5,338 nucleotides of DNA, taken from Planctomycetaceae bacterium (GTDB lineage: Bacteria > Planctomycetota > Planctomycetia > Pirellulales > UBA1268). A program made the translations under genes and the position numbers. Below the pieces are notes generated by a model. It was not told the origin of the DNA, ran no database searches, and saw only the letters and a program-made list of their open reading frames with translations. How positions within the stretch are numbered: position 1 is the first letter of the stretch; every line of letters starts with the position of its first letter. The DNA lies in contig JAUWWJ010000147.1 of NCBI GenBank assembly GCA_030616935.1, forward strand, positions 1 to 5,338, read 5' to 3'. Shown here in pieces: positions 1 through 5,338 of this stretch.

Positions 1-205
1 GTTTGAAAATACAGAAATTCTTGTAGCAAATTTCAGTCTGACCGCCTGTTTTGGTGAATACATTAAGCAGTGGGCGAAACGTCGCTTGAAGCCGATAGAG
101 GCTCCAAAGACTCATGAGGTTTTCCAATTCGAGGCGAATGGTATTCCCAGACGCAAGAATTTTGACCGAACGACCTTGAAGTTGCCCGTTGAGGTGGCCG
201 GTCAC
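1..205 (-). CDS. Probable small hypothetical protein, 3' end beyond window
   Basis: An open minus-strand frame starts at a GTG (205-203), two bases after the stop of the preceding small gene, and runs 68 codons without a stop to the window edge. It is partial. The product begins VTGHLNGQLQGRSVKI and continues with an alternating beta-type stretch (ASGNTIRLELENL) and a helix-like stretch rich in Leu, Trp and Arg. There is no signal peptide or membrane segment, so a cytosolic protein is likely. No strong Shine-Dalgarno precedes the GTG; translation could be coupled to the upstream gene. I do not recognise a function. The opposite strand is also open here (2-334), with a higher share of G and purine in first codon positions, so the coding strand is uncertain. 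I prefer minus because of the tight spacing to the upstream gene and because the plus frame would overlap that gene by 127 bases. Confidence 0.42.
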   Translation of the reverse strand, partial: MTGHLNGQLQGRSVKILASGNTIRLELENLMSLWSLYRLQATFRPLLNVFTKTGGQTEICYKNFCIFK

Positions 206-207
206 AA

Positions 208-417
208 CTATTTTGGGTCGTTACTGGTGTCCCGTGTCTTAATTTTTATGCAGCCATCGAGAATCCACTCCGCATGTTGGGCACTTTCCGTCGTATCACT
301 CGGAATTTTGACGTGGAGGTTTTCAAATTCATAGGAGATTTCTGCCTGTCTGCCAGTAAGCCTGTCGTAAAGCCCTATTGCCAAATCAGGACATGAAATG
401 GGTTGCGGATCAGCCAT
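208..417 (-). CDS. Small conserved-looking hypothetical protein (69 aa)
   Basis: A 69-residue product starting MADPQPISCPDLAIGLYD, with an ATG at 417-415 and a TAG stop at 210-208. On the coding strand an AAAGGG lies six bases before the start and can serve as a ribosome binding site. First codon positions are about two thirds purine, as in real genes, whereas the antisense frame in the same stretch is T-rich. The protein is soluble and acidic to neutral, with an alternating stretch (AEISYEFENLHVKIP) typical of beta strands and a C-terminal ILDGCIKIKTRD strand. It has two cysteines (9 and 56) and no signal peptide. It resembles short uncharacterised planctomycete proteins as I recall them; no function is assigned. 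It probably heads a two-gene minus-strand unit with the frame at 205-1. Confidence 0.6.
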   Translation of the reverse strand: MADPQPISCPDLAIGLYDRLTGRQAEISYEFENLHVKIPSDTTESAQHAEWILDGCIKIKTRDTSNDPK

Positions 418-569
418 TTTTTACCCTTTGTTGTAGGAAACTTGGAAAATGTTAGTTCTCTTAGGTACTGTAGGCTGCAAGGTGGAAGAAACAAGTTATC
501 TCTGCAGCATTTCTGTAAACTTATAGGATGGTGCTGGGTAGTTGATGTCTGGGTGGGTTACCAAGAAAG

Positions 570-1046
570 ATGAGAAATAAAATGGTACTGAAAAATCTTA
601 TTTTGAGTGGTTTAGTTTCAGTGGTTTGCATCGGGTCCTTGCAGGCAGCCGAAGACGTCGATATCGCAGCAACCGATCCGACCGAATTGGCAACCAAGGC
701 CTGGGTCGCGCTCAAAGCTGGGGATCACGAGTTAGTTTCAAAACTCACAACACAATGCTTTGAGGAATTTGGCGATGACGCCGTAAGGCAGCAGAAGGAA
801 TCAGGGGAAGAAATTTCGAAAGAGAATGCGTCTTCTTTTCCAGAGCTCAACAGTGTTGGCACGTGCTTGTTTATTCTTGCTGAATCATTATCACAGCAGG
901 GATATGATGAGAAGTGTCAGGCCACGCTAAAAAAGTTGATCACAGACTTTCCAGAATGTCATTGCGCAAACAAACAGGGATACTACTGGAAGCCGGCAAT
1001 GGCAGCTGAGAAGCGACTTGCCGAGGTAGCGGAGAAGGCAGGTTAA
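570..1046 (+). CDS. Small exported cysteine-containing helical (TPR-like) protein
   Basis: 158 residues. The N-terminus is a Sec signal peptide: a basic start (MRNKMVLKN), a hydrophobic core to about residue 22, and a probable signal peptidase I site after SLQA at 26. Cys20 lies in the hydrophobic stretch, but the context SVVC is a poor lipobox. The mature part is helical, with a repeat-like unit near 43-70 (KAWVALKAGDHELVSKL) and a second near 94-127 (VGTCLFILAESLSQQGYDEK). The end carries a CHC pair (130, 132) and a YYWKPAMAAEKRL stretch. Mature cysteines are 63, 99, 116, 130 and 132. It matches my memory of a short secreted planctomycete/verrucomicrobial family with VGTCLF and GWFWKPA signatures, function unknown. 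A second in-frame ATG at 582 would also leave a usable signal peptide; neither start has a strong ribosome site. Its TAA shares TTAA with the convergent gene, so co-expression with it is not implied. Confidence 0.88.
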   Translation: MRNKMVLKNLILSGLVSVVCIGSLQAAEDVDIAATDPTELATKAWVALKAGDHELVSKLTTQCFEEFGDDAVRQQKESGEEISKENASSFPELNSVGTCLFILAESLSQQGYDEKCQATLKKLITDFPECHCANKQGYYWKPAMAAEKRLAEVAEKAG

Positions 1047-2614
1047 CTCGTTGCGACTGCTTCAGTGACTGCTTGAACGGCTCGGTGAATGTCGGCGTCT
1101 GTATGCTCACAGGTAATAAAAAATCGAATGCGAGCAGCAGATTCTCGAACGGCAGGGAACAAGATCGGGCGGGCATTAATACCCATTTCCAAGAGTCGTT
1201 GGGAGACGGCGAGAGCTTTTTGCGAGCTGCCGACGATCACTGGAATCACAGGAGTGTTCAGGCTTTGTCCGGTATCGAGGCCAGCTTCTTTTGCAAGAGA
1301 TAGAAAAAGAGCTGACCTTTCGTGAAGTTGTCGAACCCGCCATGGTTCGGCCTGGAGGGTCTGCAGTGCAGCGAGAGCAGCAGCAGTATTTGGTGGTGAG
1401 CATGCTGTTGAGAAGACAAACGCAGGGGTCGTCAGTCCGAGATAATCTATAAGTTCGCGAGAACCAGCTAGATACCCTCCGCCAGATCCAAGTGATTTAC
1501 TGATCGTCCCCATCCAAATATCGACACTTTTTGGGTCAATTTCGAAGAACTCGGCGATTCCTCGCCCGTTGTTCCCCATTGTTCCGAGTGAGTGCGCCTC
1601 GTCAATGTAGAGAAGTGCGTCGTGTCGTTGTTTCACTTCAATAAACTTTGGGAGATCCGGGTAATCGCCGTCCATACTGTAAACGCCTTCGATTGCAACA
1701 ACAGTACGTCGGTATTTGTGACGAATATCTCGAAGGAGGCCATCGAGTTGTTCAAAGTCATTGTGCCGGAAGCTACGACTGGCTGCCTGCGAGGTCATTG
1801 CTCCCTCGGTAATACTCTTATGCGCTAATTCGTCATAAAGGATGAGGTCTTGGGCATTAAATAAATGCCCGAATACAGACGCATTGGTACCAAACCCGCA
1901 TGGGAAAACTGTTGCCCTCTCCGTCCCAATAAAGTCTGCGATAGCATTATCGAGTGCATTGAGAAGCGTGGTATTGCCACCAACCATACGGCTTGCTGTG
2001 GCGCCGCAGCCGAACTGATCAATTGCTGTTTTCGCAGCTGATGTAACCGCTGGATGGCTGGTCAGGCCAAGATAATCAAAGCTGGTAAAACTGATTACAT
2101 CTTTCCCACAAATAGATGCGTGCTTCCCCGTAACGGATTCATGTGCCAAAAGGAAAGGGTTGTCGAGGCCGAGTGCTTGGAGATCTGCCACACGTTTTCT
2201 TAGAACCTCGCATTCCTCAAAAGAGTAGGTTCTAGCAGCCGTGGGGTTCTCGCGACGACTCGAATCTCTGAGTAGAGCTTCTGCTGCGTCTGTGTCTTGG
2301 GTATCGAACATTCTCGTGGCAATGCATGTTACCAGGTCATCGCATGTTTGAATGTCAAGTATCCACTCTTTATGCAACCGCATTCCATAACTTCCCTGAA
2401 GCCGAACAATTGCATCTTCGAGGCGAGCGTCATCGATGCCTTCTTCAGTCAGTACCGATTCAGGCGTCAGAAGCGTCTGATTTGAGCTGGGCATGACACG
2501 AGAGAGTTCATTGAGAACGACACCGTAAATCACGTCACGGGTGTGTGCGTTGGGAACTATTCGCTGGTCATCAACGGTGATTGTCGAGGGTGTTGCCTTG
2601 CCGAAACGAATCAT
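1043..2614 (-). CDS. PLP-dependent alpha-oxoamine synthase with N-terminal degenerate ACP-like domain
   Basis: 523 residues; alpha-oxoamine synthases such as BioF, KBL and bacterial SPT are near 390-420. Residues about 125-523 form the fold-type I catalytic domain. Visible catalytic residues are His265 (DELAHKS, stacks on PLP), Ser313 (VYSMDGD), Asp338 and His341 (IDEAH), and Thr370 with the PLP lysine Lys373 (TISKSLG). The following GSGGGYLAGSRELIDYLG resembles serine palmitoyltransferase and CqsA more than BioF. The family joins an acyl thioester to an amino acid with loss of CO2, giving an aminoketone. Residues about 25-103 look like an acyl carrier protein, but the attachment-serine position in GIDD is Asp62, so it should not carry phosphopantetheine. 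In the GNTTLLNALD motif (213-222) Leu218 stands where family members usually have His. The ATG at 2614 is the only likely start, since an in-frame TGA lies 24 bases upstream; its ribosome site is weak. Soluble and cytosolic. Substrates cannot be read; SPT-like, CqsA-like or metabolite roles are open. Confidence 0.95.
   Translation of the reverse strand: MIRFGKATPSTITVDDQRIVPNAHTRDVIYGVVLNELSRVMPSSNQTLLTPESVLTEEGIDDARLEDAIVRLQGSYGMRLHKEWILDIQTCDDLVTCIATRMFDTQDTDAAEALLRDSSRRENPTAARTYSFEECEVLRKRVADLQALGLDNPFLLAHESVTGKHASICGKDVISFTSFDYLGLTSHPAVTSAAKTAIDQFGCGATASRMVGGNTTLLNALDNAIADFIGTERATVFPCGFGTNASVFGHLFNAQDLILYDELAHKSITEGAMTSQAASRSFRHNDFEQLDGLLRDIRHKYRRTVVAIEGVYSMDGDYPDLPKFIEVKQRHDALLYIDEAHSLGTMGNNGRGIAEFFEIDPKSVDIWMGTISKSLGSGGGYLAGSRELIDYLGLTTPAFVFSTACSPPNTAAALAALQTLQAEPWRVRQLHERSALFLSLAKEAGLDTGQSLNTPVIPVIVGSSQKALAVSQRLLEMGINARPILFPAVRESAARIRFFITCEHTDADIHRAVQAVTEAVATS
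2306..2542 (-). other. Degenerate ACP-like domain of the oxoamine synthase
   Basis: Residues about 25-103 follow the carrier-protein pattern: helix I (TRDVIYGVVLNEL), a loop with LLTPESVLTEEGIDD, helix II (ARLEDAIVRL) with SYGMRL, and a closing helix (CDDLVTCIATRM). The serine position is Asp62 (GAC at 2431-2429), and no serine lies next to it. Resemblance is by pattern only; the boundaries are approximate. Confidence 0.7.
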
Positions 2615-2675
2615 GGGAGAACTTTCTGCCGGGGAACATCATGCGAATCGCAACAGTGCGGCGTCGAACCCTTTT

Positions 2676-2703
2676 ACTATAAGCAAACAATTTGTCCGAT
2701 CAA
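2676..2703 (-). promoter_or_regulatory. Putative sigma70-type promoter of the oxoamine synthase gene
   Basis: Read on the minus strand, TTGATC (2703-2698, four of six matches to TTGACA) is followed after 16 bases by TATAGT (2681-2676, five of six matches to TATAAT). Transcription would begin near 2669, leaving a leader of about 55 bases before the ATG at 2614. This is a consensus match by eye only, and planctomycete promoters are poorly defined. Confidence 0.38.
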
Positions 2704-2769
2704 TTCAACCTATGAGATGGTTCGCTTAATTCGGACCATCAGCAATCAGACGAGACGTCATAATCGGAC
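2694..2769. repeat. Three spaced TCGGAC-type motifs, candidate operator
   Basis: GTCCGAT (2694-2700) is the exact reverse complement of ATCGGAC (2763-2769), and a one-mismatch copy TTCGGAC lies between them (2730-2736). The centres are 36 and 33 bases apart, near three helical turns each. The first copy overlaps the putative -35 of the oxoamine synthase promoter, a position suited to regulator binding. The first two copies can also pair as a stem of TCCGA plus AATT with a two-base bulge. The motif is short, so chance is possible. Confidence 0.3.
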
Positions 2770-2973
2770 TAACTGAAAGAATAGTGTTTGTATGCGTCAA
2801 GAACAGGCGGCAGGCTCAAAATTGATTAAAACATGACTCATTGACGTTGAATTACTTGAGAGACACTCCTTGCCGTCCATGCTTCGGTGTAGAGGGTTCT
2901 TAATGAGATCATCTTAATTTTGTGTAGTTTTATATTTTTGGCAACTTGGGTTCCCTTGATTAGTTTCAAAATT

Positions 2974-2998
2974 CACCACTTTTGTTTTAAAGTTGGTG
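2974..2998. repeat. Imperfect inverted repeat upstream of the fusion gene
   Basis: CACCACTTT (2974-2982) pairs with AAAG-T-TGGTG (2989-2998): nine base pairs with one bulged T and a six-base loop (TGTTTT). It ends two bases before a perfect TTGACA. No T tract follows on either strand, so it does not look like a rho-independent terminator. An operator or a structured site is more likely, if it is functional. Confidence 0.35.
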
Positions 2999-2999
2999 T

Positions 3000-3032
3000 T
3001 TGACAGAGTGAAATATCGAATAGCGATATGTT
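3000..3032 (+). promoter_or_regulatory. Possible promoter of the PlsC-ACP-synthetase gene
   Basis: A perfect -35 hexamer TTGACA occupies 3000-3005. No good -10 sits at 17 bases: GATATG (3025-3030) matches at three positions with a 19-base gap, and TATGTT (3027-3032) at four with 21. Transcription would begin only about 20 bases before the ATG at 3057. It is either a weak or activator-dependent promoter, or the hexamer is coincidental. Confidence 0.25.
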
Positions 3033-3046
3033 CTTGTGAAAGTTCT

Positions 3047-3050
3047 GGAG
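3047..3050 (+). promoter_or_regulatory. Ribosome binding site fixing the start of the fusion gene
   Basis: GGAG lies six bases before the ATG at 3057, ideal spacing. The frame is closed by a TAG at 3021-3023; the only other in-frame candidate is a GTG at 3036, which lies upstream of this site. The ATG at 3057 is therefore the start. Confidence 0.7.
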
Positions 3051-3056
3051 AACGGT

Positions 3057-5338
3057 ATGCGAGTTGTGTTGGAAAAAATATTTTGGTTCGTGATTCGCTT
3101 GATTTTGCGACTTCGCTACCGAGTTCGTGTTGATGGTCTTGATCAACTTCGCACGCTAGAAGGTCCTGTACTCGTCCTTCCAAATCATCCCTGTTACATA
3201 GACCCCCCAACAGTCTTGTCTCATTTGTATCGAGCAGTCAAAGTGCCGCTTCGGCCACTGGTCTACTCTGGGACATATCGTGTTCCGTTTCTCCTGCCAC
3301 TGATGAAACTTGTTCGAGCATTCGAAGTACCTGATCTGTCGGCTCAGAGCCAGTCCGCCGTCGTCCAGGCGCAGCAATTAATCGATACGGTTGTTGAGGG
3401 TATCGATCAGGGAAACAGTTTTATCATTTACCCGTCTGGCCGACTGCAAAGAACAAACCTTGAGAAAATTGGATCGAACCGATTAGTTCACGAGGTTGTC
3501 AGTCGATGTCCATCAGTCACAGTTGTTCTTGTACGTACCCGTGGTTTATGGGGAAGCCTTTGGGGATGCGCTCGGACGGGGCAGCCACCAGATCTGACAC
3601 ATTGCGTACTCGAGGCACTTGGCTGGTTGTTAGCTGGCCTGTTGTTTTTTCTTCCAAGACGCAAAGTGCATTTGCACGTTGAGGCAGTTTCGAGATACAA
3701 TTTAACAATCGACTCGCGTGAGGCATTTAACCGAAAGCTGGAAGATTGGTTTAATACTGATGCGGTAGAGTCACCAATTTTTGTTCGATACAATTACCTT
3801 TTTGGGCCGAATAAGGGAACGTATCAGTCAGCTACCGTAGCCGATATTGATGTCGAATCCATAGATAAAAAAACAATCAGTCAGGTCAATGAGCTTGTTG
3901 CGTCATTCTTGAAGCGGGACCTTGTTCACGAGGAGCAGTTCGCCAGCACACGACTTGAAGACCTTGGCCTAGACAGCCTTGATCGTATGGAGCTCGCACT
4001 TCGAATAGAGCAACAATTCGGATTTCAAAGCGACGACGTTGTGGAAACAATAGGAGGCCTCTGGAGTCTTGCAGATGGAAAACTCGCCGCTGGTACTGCT
4101 GCCAAGGAAGCGTTGGCGGTGCCCAAAAACTGGGCTTCATCGGTATCACCCATGGTTGGGCAAAACACTTCTGGTAAATCACCATGGTTGCTCGACGAAA
4201 CCGTTGCGGCTGCATTTGTCCAACGAATGATCGAGTCACCCGAGGCGGCTGCAACTGGTGACCCGATGTCTGGTGTTCTTTCGCGACGCCGGCTACTAGT
4301 GGCAGCCACGTTGATGGCAAAGCGTTTCGCCAAAATCTCCGAACAACACGTCGGAGTCATGCTCCCGGCGAGCGTTGCAGCTGACATTGTCTTTTATGCA
4401 ATGCACCTTGCTGGGAAAACGCCCGTCATGATGAATTGGACCACAGGGCCCTCTGGGCTTGCTCACGGTATCGAGAGGACGGGAGTCCGGCAGATTGTGA
4501 CCTCGAGTCGGTTGGTTGACCGACTTGGTATTTCAGTCGAGGGCGCAGGCTATATTTTCCTCGAAGATGTGAAGAAGTCGATAAAGAAAACAGAGGCCAT
4601 GGGGCTTATGGTTCGTACGTATCTTCGGCCGTCATCTTTCCTCAGGAGCCTGCCAAAGCAAAATGAGCGTGATCCCGCAGTCTTTCTTTTCACTTCGGGC
4701 TCCGAATCGGCGCCTAAAACGGTTCCTCTTACCCACTTGAATCTCCTGACAAATATTCATGATAGCTTGGGCGTTCTGCAACCAGATCACACTGATAGTC
4801 TGCTCGGATTTTTGCCTCCGTTTCACTCGTTTGGGCTAACTGGAAACGTCTTGCTTCCCCAGTTATCTGGCATTCGCAGCATTCGCTATGCGGACCCTAC
4901 TGATGCACCGGGCCTTGTCAGGCTCATTAACGCGTATCAGCCTTCGATGCTGTTTACGACACCGACATTTCTTGGATACATACTTGCCAATTGCTCTGGG
5001 GATGAGATGCAAAGCCTGCGAAAAATTATTACGGGTGCAGAAGCATGCCCCGAGGCCACGCACGAGCTTTGTGCTCGAAAAGCTCCTGAAGCAATCATTC
5101 TTGAAGGATATGGCATCACTGAGTGTTCCCCTGTGGTGGCAGCCAACAGGATAGAGAGAAATAAGCACGGCAGTATCGGAAAACCTGTTGAGCATGTCGA
5201 AGCAAAAATCGTTCATCACGAAACACTGGAGCAAGTCCAAGATGGGGAGACGGGAATGCTTCTTGTTCGGGGTGATTCAATATTCGATGGATATCATTCT
5301 TACGAAGGCCCGAGCCCGTTCGTAGAAATGGAAGAGCA
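3057..5338 (+). CDS. PlsC-type acyltransferase - ACP - acyl-ACP/acyl-CoA synthetase fusion (3' partial)
   Basis: Open for 760 codons to the window edge. Residues 1-245 are a PlsC/Aas-like acyltransferase: a membrane-seeking amphipathic N-terminus, the HX4D motif NHPCYID (His44, Asp49), an SGTYR motif-II-like segment (71-75), and PSGR (126-129), where PlsC usually has PEGTR. WGSLWG and LPRRKVHLHVE follow. Residues about 270-345 are an acyl carrier domain with an intact LGLDSLDRMEL and attachment Ser307. Residues from about 378 are an ANL adenylation domain: TSGSESAPK (546-554, phosphate loop with Lys554), PPFHSFG (587-593) and YGITE (685-689). MMNWTTG (458-464) resembles MMNYTAG of E. coli Aas. 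The C-terminal lid with its catalytic lysine lies outside the window. Likely role: activate a fatty acid with ATP, load it on its own ACP, and pass it to a lysolipid or a partner enzyme at the inner membrane. E. coli Aas has the two enzymatic domains but no ACP between them. It is divergent from the oxoamine synthase gene. Confidence 0.93.
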   Translation, partial: MRVVLEKIFWFVIRLILRLRYRVRVDGLDQLRTLEGPVLVLPNHPCYIDPPTVLSHLYRAVKVPLRPLVYSGTYRVPFLLPLMKLVRAFEVPDLSAQSQSAVVQAQQLIDTVVEGIDQGNSFIIYPSGRLQRTNLEKIGSNRLVHEVVSRCPSVTVVLVRTRGLWGSLWGCARTGQPPDLTHCVLEALGWLLAGLLFFLPRRKVHLHVEAVSRYNLTIDSREAFNRKLEDWFNTDAVESPIFVRYNYLFGPNKGTYQSATVADIDVESIDKKTISQVNELVASFLKRDLVHEEQFASTRLEDLGLDSLDRMELALRIEQQFGFQSDDVVETIGGLWSLADGKLAAGTAAKEALAVPKNWASSVSPMVGQNTSGKSPWLLDETVAAAFVQRMIESPEAAATGDPMSGVLSRRRLLVAATLMAKRFAKISEQHVGVMLPASVAADIVFYAMHLAGKTPVMMNWTTGPSGLAHGIERTGVRQIVTSSRLVDRLGISVEGAGYIFLEDVKKSIKKTEAMGLMVRTYLRPSSFLRSLPKQNERDPAVFLFTSGSESAPKTVPLTHLNLLTNIHDSLGVLQPDHTDSLLGFLPPFHSFGLTGNVLLPQLSGIRSIRYADPTDAPGLVRLINAYQPSMLFTTPTFLGYILANCSGDEMQSLRKIITGAEACPEATHELCARKAPEAIILEGYGITECSPVVAANRIERNKHGSIGKPVEHVEAKIVHHETLEQVQDGETGMLLVRGDSIFDGYHSYEGPSPFVEMEE
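3864..4091 (+). other. Embedded acyl carrier protein domain of the fusion
   Basis: Residues about 270-345 of the fusion form a four-helix carrier domain. The phosphopantetheine serine is Ser307 (AGC at 3975-3977) in GLDSLDRMELALRIEQQFGF. Boundaries are approximate. Unlike the carrier-like domain of the neighbouring oxoamine synthase, every key feature is present, so this is the only carrier in the window expected to be functional. Confidence 0.88.

Larger units (their letters stand above)
2615..3056. other. 442-base divergent intergenic region
   Basis: No convincing gene lies here; short open frames lack ribosome sites. It must hold the promoters of both the oxoamine synthase (minus) and the acyltransferase-ACP-synthetase fusion (plus). 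It contains a sigma70-like minus promoter, a three-copy TCGGAC motif near that promoter, a T-rich stretch around 2915-2990, and an imperfect dyad directly before a perfect TTGACA close to the plus gene. These are listed separately. Confidence 0.8.

Noticed and set aside
2..334. Plus-strand open frame at the left edge (TTG at 86 or entering from outside)
   Set aside because: Its second half is antisense to the better-supported 69-residue gene and reads as a T-rich hydrophobic shadow. Kept as a stated alternative rather than annotated.
418..569. Promoters in the short divergent spacer (for example TATAAG on the minus strand at 525-520)
   Set aside because: No matching -35 at proper distance for either gene; too weak to annotate.
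1043..2614. Calling the oxoamine synthase BioF (biotin synthesis)
   Set aside because: The protein is about 130 residues too long, carries an ACP-like domain, has SPT/CqsA-like residues after the lysine, and no biotin gene is nearby.
2792..2836. 14-codon open frame as a leader peptide
   Set aside because: No ribosome binding site, no repeated regulatory codons and no attenuator hairpin after it.
2974..2998. Rho-independent terminator
   Set aside because: No T tract follows the stem in either direction, and it lies upstream of both genes.
2914..3210. Minus-strand 98-residue open frame
   Set aside because: It starts inside the fusion gene and is antisense to its acyltransferase domain; its composition is that of a shadow.
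3886..4387. Overlapping minus-strand open frames opposite the ACP and adenylation domains
   Set aside because: Shadows of a clearly coding plus strand with conserved motifs; no ribosome sites and low-complexity products.
4863..5240. Minus-strand 125-residue open frame
   Set aside because: Antisense to the adenylation core including YGITE; no independent support.

Overview
The window holds a divergent gene pair that looks built for acyl-chain handling, flanked by small genes. Gene-family resemblance (a small secreted cysteine-rich protein, the PlsC-ACP-adenylation fusion, short tandem cytosolic proteins) and balanced base composition suggest a planctomycete-type bacterium. This is recalled family resemblance, not a database result. 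There is no sign of phage, insertion sequence, CRISPR or RNA genes.

Layout: positions 1-417 carry two probable small minus-strand genes, the second running off the left edge; strand assignment of the leftmost one is uncertain. A 152-base divergent spacer follows, then a plus-strand gene (570-1046) for a small exported protein. It meets tail to tail, sharing a TTAA, with a minus-strand gene (1043-2614) for a PLP-dependent alpha-oxoamine synthase that carries an extra N-terminal domain resembling an acyl carrier protein (ACP) without its phosphopantetheine serine. A 442-base intergenic region with promoter-like and dyad sequences separates this from a large plus-strand gene (3057 to beyond 5338) that fuses a PlsC-type acyltransferase, an ACP with an intact DSL serine, and an Aas-like acyl-ACP/acyl-CoA synthetase adenylation domain. 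That gene is cut by the right edge.

How they may work together (inference): the adenylation domain activates a fatty acid and loads it on the embedded ACP. The acyl thioester could go to the PlsC domain for lysolipid acylation, or in trans to the oxoamine synthase for decarboxylative condensation with an amino acid. Oxoamine synthase plus dedicated ACP plus acyl-ACP synthetase is the gene set known from bacterial sphingolipid synthesis (spt, acpR and aasR in Caulobacter). The locus is therefore a candidate for a sphingoid-like or other aminoketone lipid pathway in fused form. BioF-type, CqsA-type or secondary-metabolite roles remain possible, and neither product nor substrate can be read from the sequence.
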